64,000 nt of DNA from Planctomycetota bacterium (GTDB taxonomy: Bacteria; Planctomycetota; SZUA-567): the NCBI GenBank assembly GCA_020060765.1, contig JAGUZQ010000099.1:1-64000 (forward strand). The letters are read 5' to 3'. Positions 41,823 to 50,412 of this stretch are shown here, piece by piece (position 1 is the first letter of the stretch; each line of letters starts with the position of its first letter). The notes under the pieces are model-generated. The model did no database searches. It was not told the origin of the DNA and worked only from the letters and a program-made list of their open reading frames with translations. The position numbers and the translations under genes are program-made.

Positions 41823-43508
41823 ATGGAAATTATCAAACAGTTGATGAACGAGGCGCGGTCGGTTCTGCAGGAAATGACCAGCACCCAGAAAGCCAGCGTG
41901 ATGACGCTGGTGCTCACCGTTGCGGTGTCGCTGGCGATGGTGATGTGGGTGGGCAGCGGTACCGACGAAAAAGGCATGGTGCCGCTGCCGCGCAAGATCG
42001 ATCCGGGGCAGGCCAAGGAATTCAAGGATAGGCTCGAGGCCAACGGCATTACCCCGGTCGAGTTCCGCGACGACTATAAACTCTGGGTGCCGATGGATCT
42101 CTCCCGCAAGGCGGTTCTCTTTCTGGCGCAGGAAAATCTGTTGCCAAAAGACGAGGGCGACGGCTTTCAGGAAACCATCAGAGCCTGGCACTTCGCCGAC
42201 ACGCGCGAGAAATCGCAGGAAGCCATGCGCGCCGCGCGGGCGGTGGAGATGAAACTGCTTATCGAAAGCATCGACGACGTCAAGGACGCGAAAGTCGTCT
42301 ACAGCGACGAAGGCGCTAACAGCCTCTTCCGCCCGCAGATGCGGCCCAGCGCCTCGGTGCGGGTGGTGATGAAGCTAGGCAAGTCGCTCAATCCCGAAAT
42401 GGCCAACACCATTATCGCCCTGGTCGCCGCCTCCAAGGCGGGGCTGGAGGAAAAATACGTGGTCGTGACCGACCAGAGCGGCAAGCAATTCAGCGCCCGC
42501 GCCCCTGACGACATGAATTACGTCGCCGCGAAAAAGTGGGAGATGGAGCGCAAGCTCAACGACGATCTCAAGGACAAACTGGAAAACCTGCTGCTGTCGA
42601 GCGTGCCCAATATCGAGTTCGGCGGCGGGGTCGACGCCTTCGTCTTCCACACCGTCGACTTTGACAAGGTGGAGGTGGAGACTCTCGACTTCCGCGAGGG
42701 ACAGATTACCCGTGAACGTACCGAGAAGCGCGAAATGAGTAATACCAAGCATCCCGGCAATCAGGTGGGCACCGGCCCCAACGTCGACCGCGCCGCTAAC
42801 GTGAACGCCGCGGGCGGCGGCACGGTGGAGGAGACGAAGGAAAGCCGCAAACTCGCCGAGCGGAGTTTCCAGCCCGGCCACCGCAAGGAACTCCGCACTG
42901 TCGCGCCGACAGTCATCGACAAGAGCGTCAGCGCCCTGATCCATCTTCCCTACCAGTACCAGCGCGACGCTGACGGCAAGATCATTCCCGAAAAAACCGC
43001 CGACGGCAAGGAAGTCATCGACCCCGTCACCGGCCAGGTCAAGGGCATCAGGGAATCGACGCAGGCTTTCTCCGCCGCCGAGCAGGACAAGCTGAAAACC
43101 CTGATCGCGCGCGCGGCCGGAATCAAGACCGCCGACATCGCCGACAAGATCGACCTGAGCTTCGTCCCCTGGCAGCCGCGCACCGAGCCCGACCCGCTCC
43201 CGCCTCCGGCCAGCACCAAACTGTTCAACATGATCAACGAGAAATTTGTGCCCATCATCATGGCGGTCGTGCTGTTCGGTGCGGTGTATTTCATCTATGC
43301 CCAGGCCAAGCGCTCCATCGCCTCGGAGGAGATTGTGATTCCCGGCGAGGAAGACCTTTCCGCCTCCTTGCTGCCCAGCGTGAGCGAGGCCGACCAGAAC
43401 CAGGCGTCATTCGAGGCCGTACGCAATAAGATTTCCGACGCCGTCGCCGAGGATCCGCGCAAGGCCGCCAACCTGGTGCGCCGCTGGATGAGCCGGGAGA
43501 GCTACTGA
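41823..43508 (+). CDS. fliF: Flagellar MS-ring protein FliF
   Basis: 561 residues with two membrane segments, about 20-42 and 475-495. The periplasmic part between them has the YscJ-like ring domain (EANGITPVEFRDDYKLWVP, ARAVEMKLLIESI) and the FliF C-ring-side domain. The short cytoplasmic tail (AEDPRKAANLVRRWMSRESY) is the FliG-binding motif. It forms the ring in the inner membrane that houses the export gate. GGGGAACGGGG precedes the ATG. Its stop overlaps the fliG start by one base. Confidence 0.97.
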   Translation: MEIIKQLMNEARSVLQEMTSTQKASVMTLVLTVAVSLAMVMWVGSGTDEKGMVPLPRKIDPGQAKEFKDRLEANGITPVEFRDDYKLWVPMDLSRKAVLFLAQENLLPKDEGDGFQETIRAWHFADTREKSQEAMRAARAVEMKLLIESIDDVKDAKVVYSDEGANSLFRPQMRPSASVRVVMKLGKSLNPEMANTIIALVAASKAGLEEKYVVVTDQSGKQFSARAPDDMNYVAAKKWEMERKLNDDLKDKLENLLLSSVPNIEFGGGVDAFVFHTVDFDKVEVETLDFREGQITRERTEKREMSNTKHPGNQVGTGPNVDRAANVNAAGGGTVEETKESRKLAERSFQPGHRKELRTVAPTVIDKSVSALIHLPYQYQRDADGKIIPEKTADGKEVIDPVTGQVKGIRESTQAFSAAEQDKLKTLIARAAGIKTADIADKIDLSFVPWQPRTEPDPLPPPASTKLFNMINEKFVPIIMAVVLFGAVYFIYAQAKRSIASEEIVIPGEEDLSASLLPSVSEADQNQASFEAVRNKISDAVAEDPRKAANLVRRWMSRESY

Positions 43509-44539
43509 TGCCAGCGCAGAAAAAAGTCTCTGACGGAGTCACCACCGGCCTGCGCAAGGCCGCCATCCTGATGATTTCCGTCGACACCGAAACCGCCTCC
43601 AAGATCATGGGCAATCTCAACACCGACGAGATTGAAAAACTGTCGATGGAGATCGCGCGCCTCAGCGATGACATCCTGCCGGAATTGCGCGACTCGGTCG
43701 TCAAGGAATTCTACCAGTTGCAACTGGCGAGCAAATATGTCGAAAGTGGCGGCTTCGACTACGCGCGCACCCTGCTGGAAAAAAGCCTCTCGCCCGAGGA
43801 AGCCGCGGCGATTCTGGAAGGGCTGGAGCAGTCGATTCAGGAAACGCCTTTCCACTTCCTGAAACAAGCCGCCACCGACAACCTCCTCACTTTCATTTCC
43901 GAGGAGCACCCGCAGACCATCTCGCTCATCCTCGCGCACCTGCACCCGAAACAGTCGGCGGAAGTGCTGGCCGGGCTGACGCCCAAGAAACAGCTTGAAG
44001 TCGTCAAGCGTATCGCGCATATGGAACAGACCACTCCCGAGGCGATTCGCATGGTCGAGCAGGGGCTGGAATCGCGCTTCGACGGCATCGTCAACCAGGA
44101 TCTGGAGCGAGCGGGCGGCGTGGAGAACATAGCCGAAATCCTGAACCTCGTCGACCGTACCACGGAAAAAGGCATTCTGGAAAATCTGGAAGAGGAAGAC
44201 CCGGACATGGTCGAGCAGATCCGCCGTCTGATGTTCGTCTTCGAGGACGTGATCCTGGTCAACGACAAGGGTATCCAGTCGGTGCTGAAAGAGGTCGAGC
44301 ACGACGAACTCGCCCTCGCCCTCAAGACCGCGTCCGAGGAACTGCAGGCCAAGATTTTCAAAAACATGTCGGAGCGCGCCAGCCAGCTTATCAAGGAAGA
44401 CATGGAATTCATGGGGCCGGTGCGCCTGTCCGACGTGGAAGGCGCCCAGCAGCGCATCGTCGACATCGTCCGCCGCCTGGAGGAAGCAGGCGAAGTAATC
44501 ATCCAGGGCCGCGGCGGCGACGAAGATATCGTGGTGTGA
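43508..44539 (+). CDS. fliG: Flagellar motor switch protein FliG
   Basis: 343 residues, normal length. The N-terminal domain (GLRKAAILMISVDTETASKI) binds FliF; the middle domain carries the EHPQ motif (EEHPQTISLILAHLHPKQSA); the C-terminal torque domain reads MFVFEDVILVNDKGIQSVLK and continues through KEVEHDELALALKTASEEL. It couples ion flow in the MotA/MotB stator to rotation and switching. A stand-alone partial copy of the C-terminal domain follows at 44573. Confidence 0.98.
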   Translation: MPAQKKVSDGVTTGLRKAAILMISVDTETASKIMGNLNTDEIEKLSMEIARLSDDILPELRDSVVKEFYQLQLASKYVESGGFDYARTLLEKSLSPEEAAAILEGLEQSIQETPFHFLKQAATDNLLTFISEEHPQTISLILAHLHPKQSAEVLAGLTPKKQLEVVKRIAHMEQTTPEAIRMVEQGLESRFDGIVNQDLERAGGVENIAEILNLVDRTTEKGILENLEEEDPDMVEQIRRLMFVFEDVILVNDKGIQSVLKEVEHDELALALKTASEELQAKIFKNMSERASQLIKEDMEFMGPVRLSDVEGAQQRIVDIVRRLEEAGEVIIQGRGGDEDIVV

Positions 44540-44572
44540 TCGCGGGTGGTGGGCTGACAGGGTGACGGGTTA

Positions 44573-44968
44573 ATGTCCAAGAAATACGAACCTGAGGATG
44601 AAGAACTTCGGCATTTGCAGGAGGACGATCCGGAACTCTATGCCGAATTGTTGCGCAGGATGTGCGTCTTTGAAGACATCTATCTGCTTTCCGACGATTC
44701 GCTGACAACTCTATTGCCGCAGATCGAACTGGGAGAATTGGCGTTGGCGTGCAAGACGGCTTCCGATGTACTGCTGGCGAAGTTGTGCCGTGCGTTGGGA
44801 AAAACTGAAGGCGATAGGTTGAAAGATGCAATCGACGCTATCGGCATTGCGAAACTTGCCGACATCGAAGCGGCGCAGGAAAGGATTATAGATATCGCCA
44901 AAAGGCTCGACAATAAAGGGGGAAAATCGACCCCCCTCCCGTTGAGTGATGGGAGAAATTACCGCTAA
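44573..44968 (+). CDS. Stand-alone FliG C-terminal-domain paralogue
   Basis: 131 residues. From about residue 18 it aligns end to end with the last third of FliG encoded just upstream: MCVFEDIYLLSDDSLTTLL against MFVFEDVILVNDKGIQSVL, and GELALACKTASDVLLAKLC, DIEAAQERIIDIAKRL. The N-terminal and middle domains are missing. In the helix that in FliG faces the stator, FliG has KEVEHDEL but this protein has PQIELGEL, so most charges are gone. It may cap, brake or dilute FliG in the C ring, or be a decaying duplicate; the intact frame favours a functional protein. It is translated from an ATG that follows fliG closely (33 bases). Confidence 0.85.
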   Translation: MSKKYEPEDEELRHLQEDDPELYAELLRRMCVFEDIYLLSDDSLTTLLPQIELGELALACKTASDVLLAKLCRALGKTEGDRLKDAIDAIGIAKLADIEAAQERIIDIAKRLDNKGGKSTPLPLSDGRNYR

Positions 44969-44972
44969 AAAA

Positions 44973-45007
44973 CTTAGTCCCCTAGTCCCTTAGTCTCTTA
45001 GTCCCCC
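44973..45007 (+). repeat. Octamer-repeat element upstream of fliH (right arm only)
   Basis: CTTAGTCCCCTAGTCCCTTA and following bases match the right arm of the elements at 52312, 57570 and 59215. The left GGGACTAA arm is absent here. It ends 10 bases before the fliH ATG and begins just after the fliG-paralogue stop. Confidence 0.88.
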
Positions 45008-45017
45008 AGGTAACCGC

Positions 45018-45932
45018 ATGACCGACATTCACCAGAACCTCATCAAAGACGAAGACGCCGCCGGTCTCCGGCCGGTGCCGTTCCAGTTCGAGGACGTCAG
45101 GATGATGGCGGCCAAGATATTGAAACGCGCTGCGGAACAGGCAAAGCACAAACTGGACGCCGCCGGGGTGCAGGCGGTAGATATCGAAAAATCCGCCTAC
45201 GATGACGGCTATAAAAAAGGCTACGACGAGGGCTTCCCCAAGGCAGAAAAAGACGGCTATGCCGCCGGGGAAAAAGCCGCGCGCGAGGCGTTTGAGCAAA
45301 AGACCAAAACCCTGGCTCCGGCGCTGGCGGGGCTGCTGAACCTGCTGGAGGAAAACAAGCTGCGCCTGCAGGCCGAGGCCGAGGCTGATTTGCTGAACCT
45401 GTCACTGGCGGTAGCCCGGCGGCTGGTGCGGCGCGAGCTGTCGGCGAATCCGGACATAATCAGGTCAACGCTGCGGGAAGCGATTGCGCTGGCGACCGAC
45501 CGCACCGACCTGGTGGTGTGCGCCCATCCCGAGGACGTGGCGGTGATGGAGGAGGAACTGCCGCAAATCCGCCGCGCCTTCACCGACCTGGGCAAGGTCA
45601 ACCTCGTGCCGGATGAAACGCTTGCGCGGGGCGGGCTGCTGATCCGGGGGCGGGAAAACGAAGTCGACATGCGGCTGGAAAAACAACTGGAGGCAATCGA
45701 AAGCGCGCTGCTGGCGGGTGAACGGAGAGGCGAAGCGTTTCCGGAAACGGCAATCGCGCCCGGCGAAATGCCGGAGGTTCCCGCCTCTCCCGCGCCGAAG
45801 CCTGAGCCGCGCCCCGCCGCGCCCGAGCCACCGCCTGCGGGAAAGGCCAAGCCGCTCCCCGCCAGCGACATCCCCCCGCCGCCAAGAAAACCGTCGGGAC
45901 TGGACGGCCTGACCAATCCGCCGCCGGGGTAG
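45018..45932 (+). CDS. fliH: Flagellar assembly protein FliH
   Basis: 304 residues. The Gly/Tyr-spaced helix motif (DDGYKKGYDEGFPKAEKDG, about 59-77) typical of FliH/YscL is followed by the stalk and the C-terminal FliI-binding domain (LSLAVARRLVRRELSANPD and the conserved strand LGKVNLVPDETLARGG). The last about 60 residues are Pro-rich and disordered (PPPPRKPSGLDGL...), longer than usual. It is the peripheral stalk and regulator of the FliI ATPase. Confidence 0.95.
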   Translation: MTDIHQNLIKDEDAAGLRPVPFQFEDVRMMAAKILKRAAEQAKHKLDAAGVQAVDIEKSAYDDGYKKGYDEGFPKAEKDGYAAGEKAAREAFEQKTKTLAPALAGLLNLLEENKLRLQAEAEADLLNLSLAVARRLVRRELSANPDIIRSTLREAIALATDRTDLVVCAHPEDVAVMEEELPQIRRAFTDLGKVNLVPDETLARGGLLIRGRENEVDMRLEKQLEAIESALLAGERRGEAFPETAIAPGEMPEVPASPAPKPEPRPAAPEPPPAGKAKPLPASDIPPPPRKPSGLDGLTNPPPG

Positions 45933-45989
45933 GATCAATACGATTTAGTTAAGGAAATATCGTTCTATTGGATAGTAAAATTTACGGAT

Positions 45990-46069
45990 CGTCATTCCCG
46001 CGGAGGCGGGAATCCAGTGGGGAAATCTTACGCAACACCGCCTGGATTCCCGCCTTCGCGGGAATGACG
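45990..46069. repeat. 80-bp palindromic intergenic element (copy 2)
   Basis: Second copy of the element at 28085-28165. The arms CGTCATTCCCGCGGAGGCGG and complement pair as there, and the loop (CTTACGCAACACC) is the reverse complement of the first loop, so this copy lies in the opposite orientation. It marks the start of the three-gene insertion between fliH and fliI. Confidence 0.92.
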
Positions 46070-46122
46070 ACGCAAAATTATTTCCCTAGTTAATCCGTCG
46101 CAATATTGAAATAGGGACGGAC

Positions 46123-46860
46123 ATGAAAAAAATCGCATTCGCAGCCATGGCAATAATGTTACTCGCGACGGCGGTTGTCTTTTTCGCGTTGCAGCGTGCG
46201 TCGATTCGGCAGGCGTTGGGGAACAACCCGCTTAAGGAAACGCTGGGAAAAGCCAAGTGGATCAAAATAATCGACCACGCGGCGAAGAAGTCGATAATCG
46301 CTACCGACGCCGCCGAGATCGAACAGACGCTGGCGTATTTTAACGAATGGACAGACGCGCGCGAGGTCGACGAAGACGAGATACCGGAACTGGGCATTGC
46401 GACAGTCATATATTGCCTCAGTCCGCAGGGCGAGTTTCCCAGCATCCTGGTAAATATAATGCCCGACGACGAGGTGATGATCGTTCGGTCGCTGATCAGG
46501 ACTGAAATATACAAGATGCCTGACTACTGCGACGCCGTGCGGAGGCTATGCAAAAACAGGGGGCTGGAACTGAGCGAAACCGGTGCGCCGCCATTTTTCC
46601 CTGAGCTTAACACTGAAGAGACGCTGAAGGAAGGGGCGGCGGAGAGTCAGTCGACAAGCGTTTGGCAGCGATGTGTAAACGCCTGCGCCACCTGCGCAAT
46701 CAAGGAGAGCTATGAAAATCCATGTGCTGATTTTTGCAATATGCCTGATTTCATGCGGGTGTCAAAGATCGACCGGGTATCTGCCGGATTTTGCGGAGAT
46801 GAAAACGCTTGCGGGAAAAGCCGAGGGAATAGGCGACAATACGGACGAAGTCAGAAATGA
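46123..46860 (+). CDS. Hypothetical exported protein; C-terminal end uncertain (possible frameshift)
   Basis: 245 residues as read. A signal-like hydrophobic N-terminus (4-25) is followed by a mixed alpha/beta region (KWIKIIDHAAKKSIIATDA). The last about 50 codons overlap the lipoprotein gene at 46712 in another frame by 149 bases, which is unusual. In the third frame a TGA at 46713-46715 overlaps the lipoprotein ATG (ATGA), the pattern expected for coupled genes. An indel somewhere in about 46560-46700 would give a protein ending there. So either the overlap is real or the C-terminus shown is out of frame. No family recognised. Confidence 0.55.
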   Translation: MKKIAFAAMAIMLLATAVVFFALQRASIRQALGNNPLKETLGKAKWIKIIDHAAKKSIIATDAAEIEQTLAYFNEWTDAREVDEDEIPELGIATVIYCLSPQGEFPSILVNIMPDDEVMIVRSLIRTEIYKMPDYCDAVRRLCKNRGLELSETGAPPFFPELNTEETLKEGAAESQSTSVWQRCVNACATCAIKESYENPCADFCNMPDFMRVSKIDRVSAGFCGDENACGKSRGNRRQYGRSQK

Positions 46861-47392
46861 TTTGTTTTCGATTCTTTACTTTTGGAAAAAATTTGGCCTG
46901 AGGGAAAAAGCTCTGGCCAGATTGAACGGTTTCCTCCCGTCCGAATCCGGCAATTCGATTTTCCTTGAATGGGGCAGCGAAGATTGCGCGGATTACAATC
47001 TTGCCGTACTGTTCCGCAATGAGGCGGGGCGGGCGGAAATCCGTTATTTGCGGGAAGTCTTTGATTTCACAAGCGGGTCGTTTTCCCTGCAATCGGCTAT
47101 TGCGGATTCCGAATTCGACAGACTTTGCCAGGAGTTGGGCGAAGCCAATTTTGAATCGATACGCTCTTATTCCGGCGACGACGCGCCATGTTTTTTCCTG
47201 ACGGCGAAATTGACCGGCAAAGTAAAACATCTGTGTCTGGCGGATTGTGTCGAAATAGAAGAAGACCCCGGAGTCAAGGATGAGGAAATTGAAAACATGA
47301 CCAGGGACGAGATAAAGACCAATCGGGCGATTTATTTTATTTTAGCAAAGACGTACGCGATGAGTAAAAAGCGTAACGCGGAATGTAAATAA
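46712..47392 (+). CDS. Hypothetical lipoprotein
   Basis: 226 residues; AAGGAGAG lies just before the ATG. The N-terminus is a lipoprotein signal with lipobox LISC (Cys15) after a short hydrophobic stretch. The mature part is acidic alpha/beta with no recognised motif; FLEWGSEDCADYNLAVL and the helical end NRAIYFILAKTYAMSK are its clearest features. It lies in the insertion between fliH and fliI, is A+T-richer than the flagellar genes, and is probably cotranscribed with the gene at 46123. Confidence 0.6.
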   Translation: MKIHVLIFAICLISCGCQRSTGYLPDFAEMKTLAGKAEGIGDNTDEVRNDLFSILYFWKKFGLREKALARLNGFLPSESGNSIFLEWGSEDCADYNLAVLFRNEAGRAEIRYLREVFDFTSGSFSLQSAIADSEFDRLCQELGEANFESIRSYSGDDAPCFFLTAKLTGKVKHLCLADCVEIEEDPGVKDEEIENMTRDEIKTNRAIYFILAKTYAMSKKRNAECK

Positions 47393-47503
47393 GCGATGGC
47401 GAAGTGTAAGTCTCCGGCAGGCGTTGGCGCGCCGAAACTTGCCCCGCTCCGCGCCCGGATAGAAATCTTATAGGCTACCCGATGGATAACGGCAAAGGCA
47501 CAT

Positions 47504-47911
47504 ATGTGGGCAGTTATTGAAATAATCGCATACTTTTTAGGCGACCTTGCTTTTGAGGTAATATTTCAATTGCTGGCAAATTTTGTCGCGGAAATTATCG
47601 GGCGGAGTTTCCTCTGGGGTTTTCGCGATTTCAACCAGCGAAGTTCCGCGTTTTATATTGGTTGTTACTGCTTGTGCGGCCTGGCTATCGGACTGGTAAG
47701 TGTTTGGCTGTTCCCGGCGCTGTTCATAAAAGCGCAGTGGCTGCGGATGGTCAATCTGCTGTTTTCCCCGGTTGCGGCGGGAGGCGTGCTGTCGTACATC
47801 GGCCGACGGCGCAGGCGACATGACCGTTCCACCATCCGGCTGGAGACATTTTTTTACGGTTACCTGTTTTCGTTTTCATTTGTCCTTGTCAGGTTCGTTT
47901 TCGGGCGGTGA
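47504..47911 (+). CDS. Hypothetical membrane protein
   Basis: 135 residues. Hydrophobic segments are at about 3-33, 50-72, 80-98 and 115-132, so three or four crossings, with a basic loop (RRRRRHDR, about 100-107) between the last two. No family recognised. It is the last gene of the insertion between fliH and fliI; the 201 bases after it hold the candidate fliI promoter. Confidence 0.55.
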   Translation: MWAVIEIIAYFLGDLAFEVIFQLLANFVAEIIGRSFLWGFRDFNQRSSAFYIGCYCLCGLAIGLVSVWLFPALFIKAQWLRMVNLLFSPVAAGGVLSYIGRRRRRHDRSTIRLETFFYGYLFSFSFVLVRFVFGR

Positions 47912-48068
47912 ATCACGAACAGCAGTGTTTAGCACAAAATATAACCATATTTGCGGAAATGCGCCGACGGCGCAGGCGCAAACTCATGCGGTATCCGCTG
48001 AAGTGAATCCAGTAAGTAATTGAAAATAAATAATTTATGCTTTTTACAAAAAAATATGAAAAAAGTTA

Positions 48069-48098
48069 TTGACTTTTACAACACGATACCCCTAATAT
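48069..48098 (+). promoter_or_regulatory. Candidate sigma-70 promoter of fliI
   Basis: TTGACT (48069-48074) and TAATAT (48093-48098) are 18 bp apart, 15 bases before the fliI ATG. A new promoter here would restore fliI expression behind the three inserted genes. Confidence 0.5.
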
Positions 48099-48112
48099 AA
48101 CGGTGTCGAGCA

Positions 48113-49534
48113 ATGGCGGAATCCATTTTTCAGCAGAAACTGGCGGAACTGCCGCAGATTCTTCCGGCGCGGGTTTCCGCGCGCGTGCGGCGCGTGGTGG
48201 GTCTGGTCGTGGAGACTTCCGCCCTGCCGGTGCCGGTCGGGAGCTTGTGCGAAATTCACGCCCGTCTCAGCGGCGCGAAGGTCGAGGCCGAGGTGGTCGG
48301 CTTCAACCAGGAAGTCGGTATCAGCCAGCTTATGCCGCTGGGCGAAATGCGCGGCATCGGCCCGGGCGACTTCGTGCAGTGCGTGGCGACCCAGCAGGTG
48401 GTCTCGGTCGGGCCGCAACTGCTGGGGCGGGTGCTGGACGGCATGGGTCGGCCGATGGACGACAAGGGGCCGCTCTTCGCCGCGGCTACCAGGCCAATCT
48501 ATTCCAATCCGCCCGACCCGGTCAAGCGCCCCCGCATTAAAGAGGTTCTGCCCACCGGCGTCCGTTCGATTGACGGGTTTCTGACTATCGGGCGCGGCCA
48601 GCGTATCGGCATCTTTGCCGGCACCGGTGTGGGCAAATCCGTGCTGATGGGGATGATTTCCCGCTTCACTTCGGCGGAGGTTTCCGTCATCGCGCTGGTG
48701 GGCGAACGCGGCCGCGAGGTGCGAGATTTTCTCGAACGCGACCTGGGGCCGGAAGGCCTCAAGAGAAGCGTAGTCGTTATCGCCACCAGCGACCAGCCCG
48801 CGCCGGTGCGGGTGCGGGCGCCGTTCGTGGCGACGGCGATTGCCGAATATTTCCGCGACCAGGGTTCCGACGTCGCCCTGCTGATGGACTCGGTCACGCG
48901 CATGGCGATGGCGCAGCGCGACATCGGCGGCTCGGTCGGCGAAGTCGCGGCGGCGAAAGGCTATACCCCCAGCGTTTTTGCGATGCTGCCGCGGCTGATG
49001 GAACGTTCCGGCGCGAGCGAGCGCGGGTCGATCACCGGCCTGTACACGGTGCTGGTCGAAGGCGACGACATGAACGAGCCGATCAGCGACGCCACGCGCG
49101 GAATTCTCGACGGGCATATCGCCCTTTCGCGCAAACTCGCCCAGCGCGGCCATTTCCCGGCGGTCGACGTGATGCAGAGTATTTCGCGCCTGCAAACCGA
49201 GATTGTCTCGAAAGAAGAAGTCGCCGCCTCGCGCGATTTGCGGCGGATGCTGTCTGCCTATGCCGACGCGGAGGACTTGATCAACATCGGCGCCTACGCT
49301 CCGGGCGCGAATCCGGAAATCGACCAGGCGCGCGCCATCATGCCGGGGTTGAACGATTTTCTGCGGCAGGACATGAACGAACGGGCGGACTATCAGGAAA
49401 CGGTGAAGCAATTGCTGCAACTGGGCGAACAGTGCCGCCGCCCCGCGACGACCGCCCCCGCGCGCCCTGCTCCCACTCCGCCGCCGCAGAGGGGAACAGT
49501 GCCCCGCCCCAGTCCGCGCGGGGGGAGGAGGTAG
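48113..49534 (+). CDS. fliI: Flagellum-specific ATPase FliI
   Basis: 473 residues, F1-beta-like. Walker A AGTGVGKS (169-176), Walker B DVALLMDSVTRMA, and the family strand GERGREVRDFLERDLG are present. The Pro-rich tail after about 450 is longer than usual. FliI hydrolyses ATP to help feed substrates to the flagellar export gate and forms a ring with FliJ as its shaft. Confidence 0.98.
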   Translation: MAESIFQQKLAELPQILPARVSARVRRVVGLVVETSALPVPVGSLCEIHARLSGAKVEAEVVGFNQEVGISQLMPLGEMRGIGPGDFVQCVATQQVVSVGPQLLGRVLDGMGRPMDDKGPLFAAATRPIYSNPPDPVKRPRIKEVLPTGVRSIDGFLTIGRGQRIGIFAGTGVGKSVLMGMISRFTSAEVSVIALVGERGREVRDFLERDLGPEGLKRSVVVIATSDQPAPVRVRAPFVATAIAEYFRDQGSDVALLMDSVTRMAMAQRDIGGSVGEVAAAKGYTPSVFAMLPRLMERSGASERGSITGLYTVLVEGDDMNEPISDATRGILDGHIALSRKLAQRGHFPAVDVMQSISRLQTEIVSKEEVAASRDLRRMLSAYADAEDLINIGAYAPGANPEIDQARAIMPGLNDFLRQDMNERADYQETVKQLLQLGEQCRRPATTAPARPAPTPPPQRGTVPRPSPRGGRR

Positions 49535-49567
49535 CGGATATGGGAATTGGCGGCTGACAGGTGATTC

Positions 49568-49933
49568 ATGAGATGTGTGCCTTTTGTTTTATGCGCTGTT
49601 TATCTGATATCGGTTAATGTTGTGGCCGCAGTGTTATTTTTTTACAAAAGGCGCTTATGCAGGCAGATGTCTTTGATAAAGACGCCCCTTCCTATTGCAA
49701 AAGGAATGCCTGCATGTATGTTGGCAACTTTGGCAATGCTGTCGGGATTGTGTTTTTGGATGTTTCTGCCGTCGATATTTCTGCCGATAATATTGGGAAA
49801 TATGGCGCTGGAAAGGATGCGGGATCATAGCGATCTGTTGCATATAAATAAAGCGATCATAGGCTTGAGTCTGAGTTACGGCTTTTTGCTTTTCATGTTT
49901 TTTATAATTGTCTATGCCTATTGGCGAGGTTGA
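49568..49933 (+). CDS. Hypothetical membrane protein between fliI and fliJ
   Basis: 121 residues with three hydrophobic segments (about 5-26, 48-78, 94-118). A basic patch YKRRLCRQ follows the first. Its codon use is A+T-rich beside the G+C-rich flagellar genes, and its stop is three bases before the fliJ ATG. fliI and fliJ are normally adjacent, so this is an inserted gene. No family recognised. Confidence 0.55.
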   Translation: MRCVPFVLCAVYLISVNVVAAVLFFYKRRLCRQMSLIKTPLPIAKGMPACMLATLAMLSGLCFWMFLPSIFLPIILGNMALERMRDHSDLLHINKAIIGLSLSYGFLLFMFFIIVYAYWRG

Positions 49934-49936
49934 CTA

Positions 49937-50395
49937 ATGGCCAAGAAATTCAATTTCCGTCTCGCGCCGGTGTTGAAGTATCGCGAGATTATCGAGACCC
50001 AGAAGAAAAAGGATTTCGCCGTTGCCAACCGCGCGGTCGATGAAGAGAAGATGCGCCGTGAAAGCATGCAGGCCGAGCGCGGTGGCACCCAGGACGATAT
50101 TCGCGAACTCTACCAGGGCAAGGCTGAATTCAACGATGTGGTCGAAACCTATCGCTACATGAATACGCTGGAATTGCGGCTGGCGCAGAACGCGAAAAAA
50201 CTGGCGCAACTGGAGGCGGTGCGCGAAACCAAGCGGCTGGCGCTGGTGGGTGCGCAGCGTGATCGCAAGGCGCTGGAAATTCTGGAGGAAAAGCGCAAGG
50301 CCGAACACGACGCTGCTGCCGCCCACGAGGAACAGAGCGCACTGGACGAACTCGCCATCCGCGCGCGGCGGCGCAGGCTGGAAGAGGAAAAATAA
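49937..50395 (+). CDS. fliJ: Flagellar export protein FliJ
   Basis: 152 residues, a long antiparallel coiled coil: FRLAPVLKYREIIETQKKKD at the start and KRKAEHDAAAAHEEQ-type helix at the end. FliJ is the central stalk of the FliH-FliI ATPase complex and a chaperone-escort factor. Its place right after fliI (with one gene between) supports the call, since the sequence itself is poorly conserved. Confidence 0.88.
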   Translation: MAKKFNFRLAPVLKYREIIETQKKKDFAVANRAVDEEKMRRESMQAERGGTQDDIRELYQGKAEFNDVVETYRYMNTLELRLAQNAKKLAQLEAVRETKRLALVGAQRDRKALEILEEKRKAEHDAAAAHEEQSALDELAIRARRRRLEEEK

Positions 50396-50412
50396 ACTTG
50401 GAGGACTGACCC

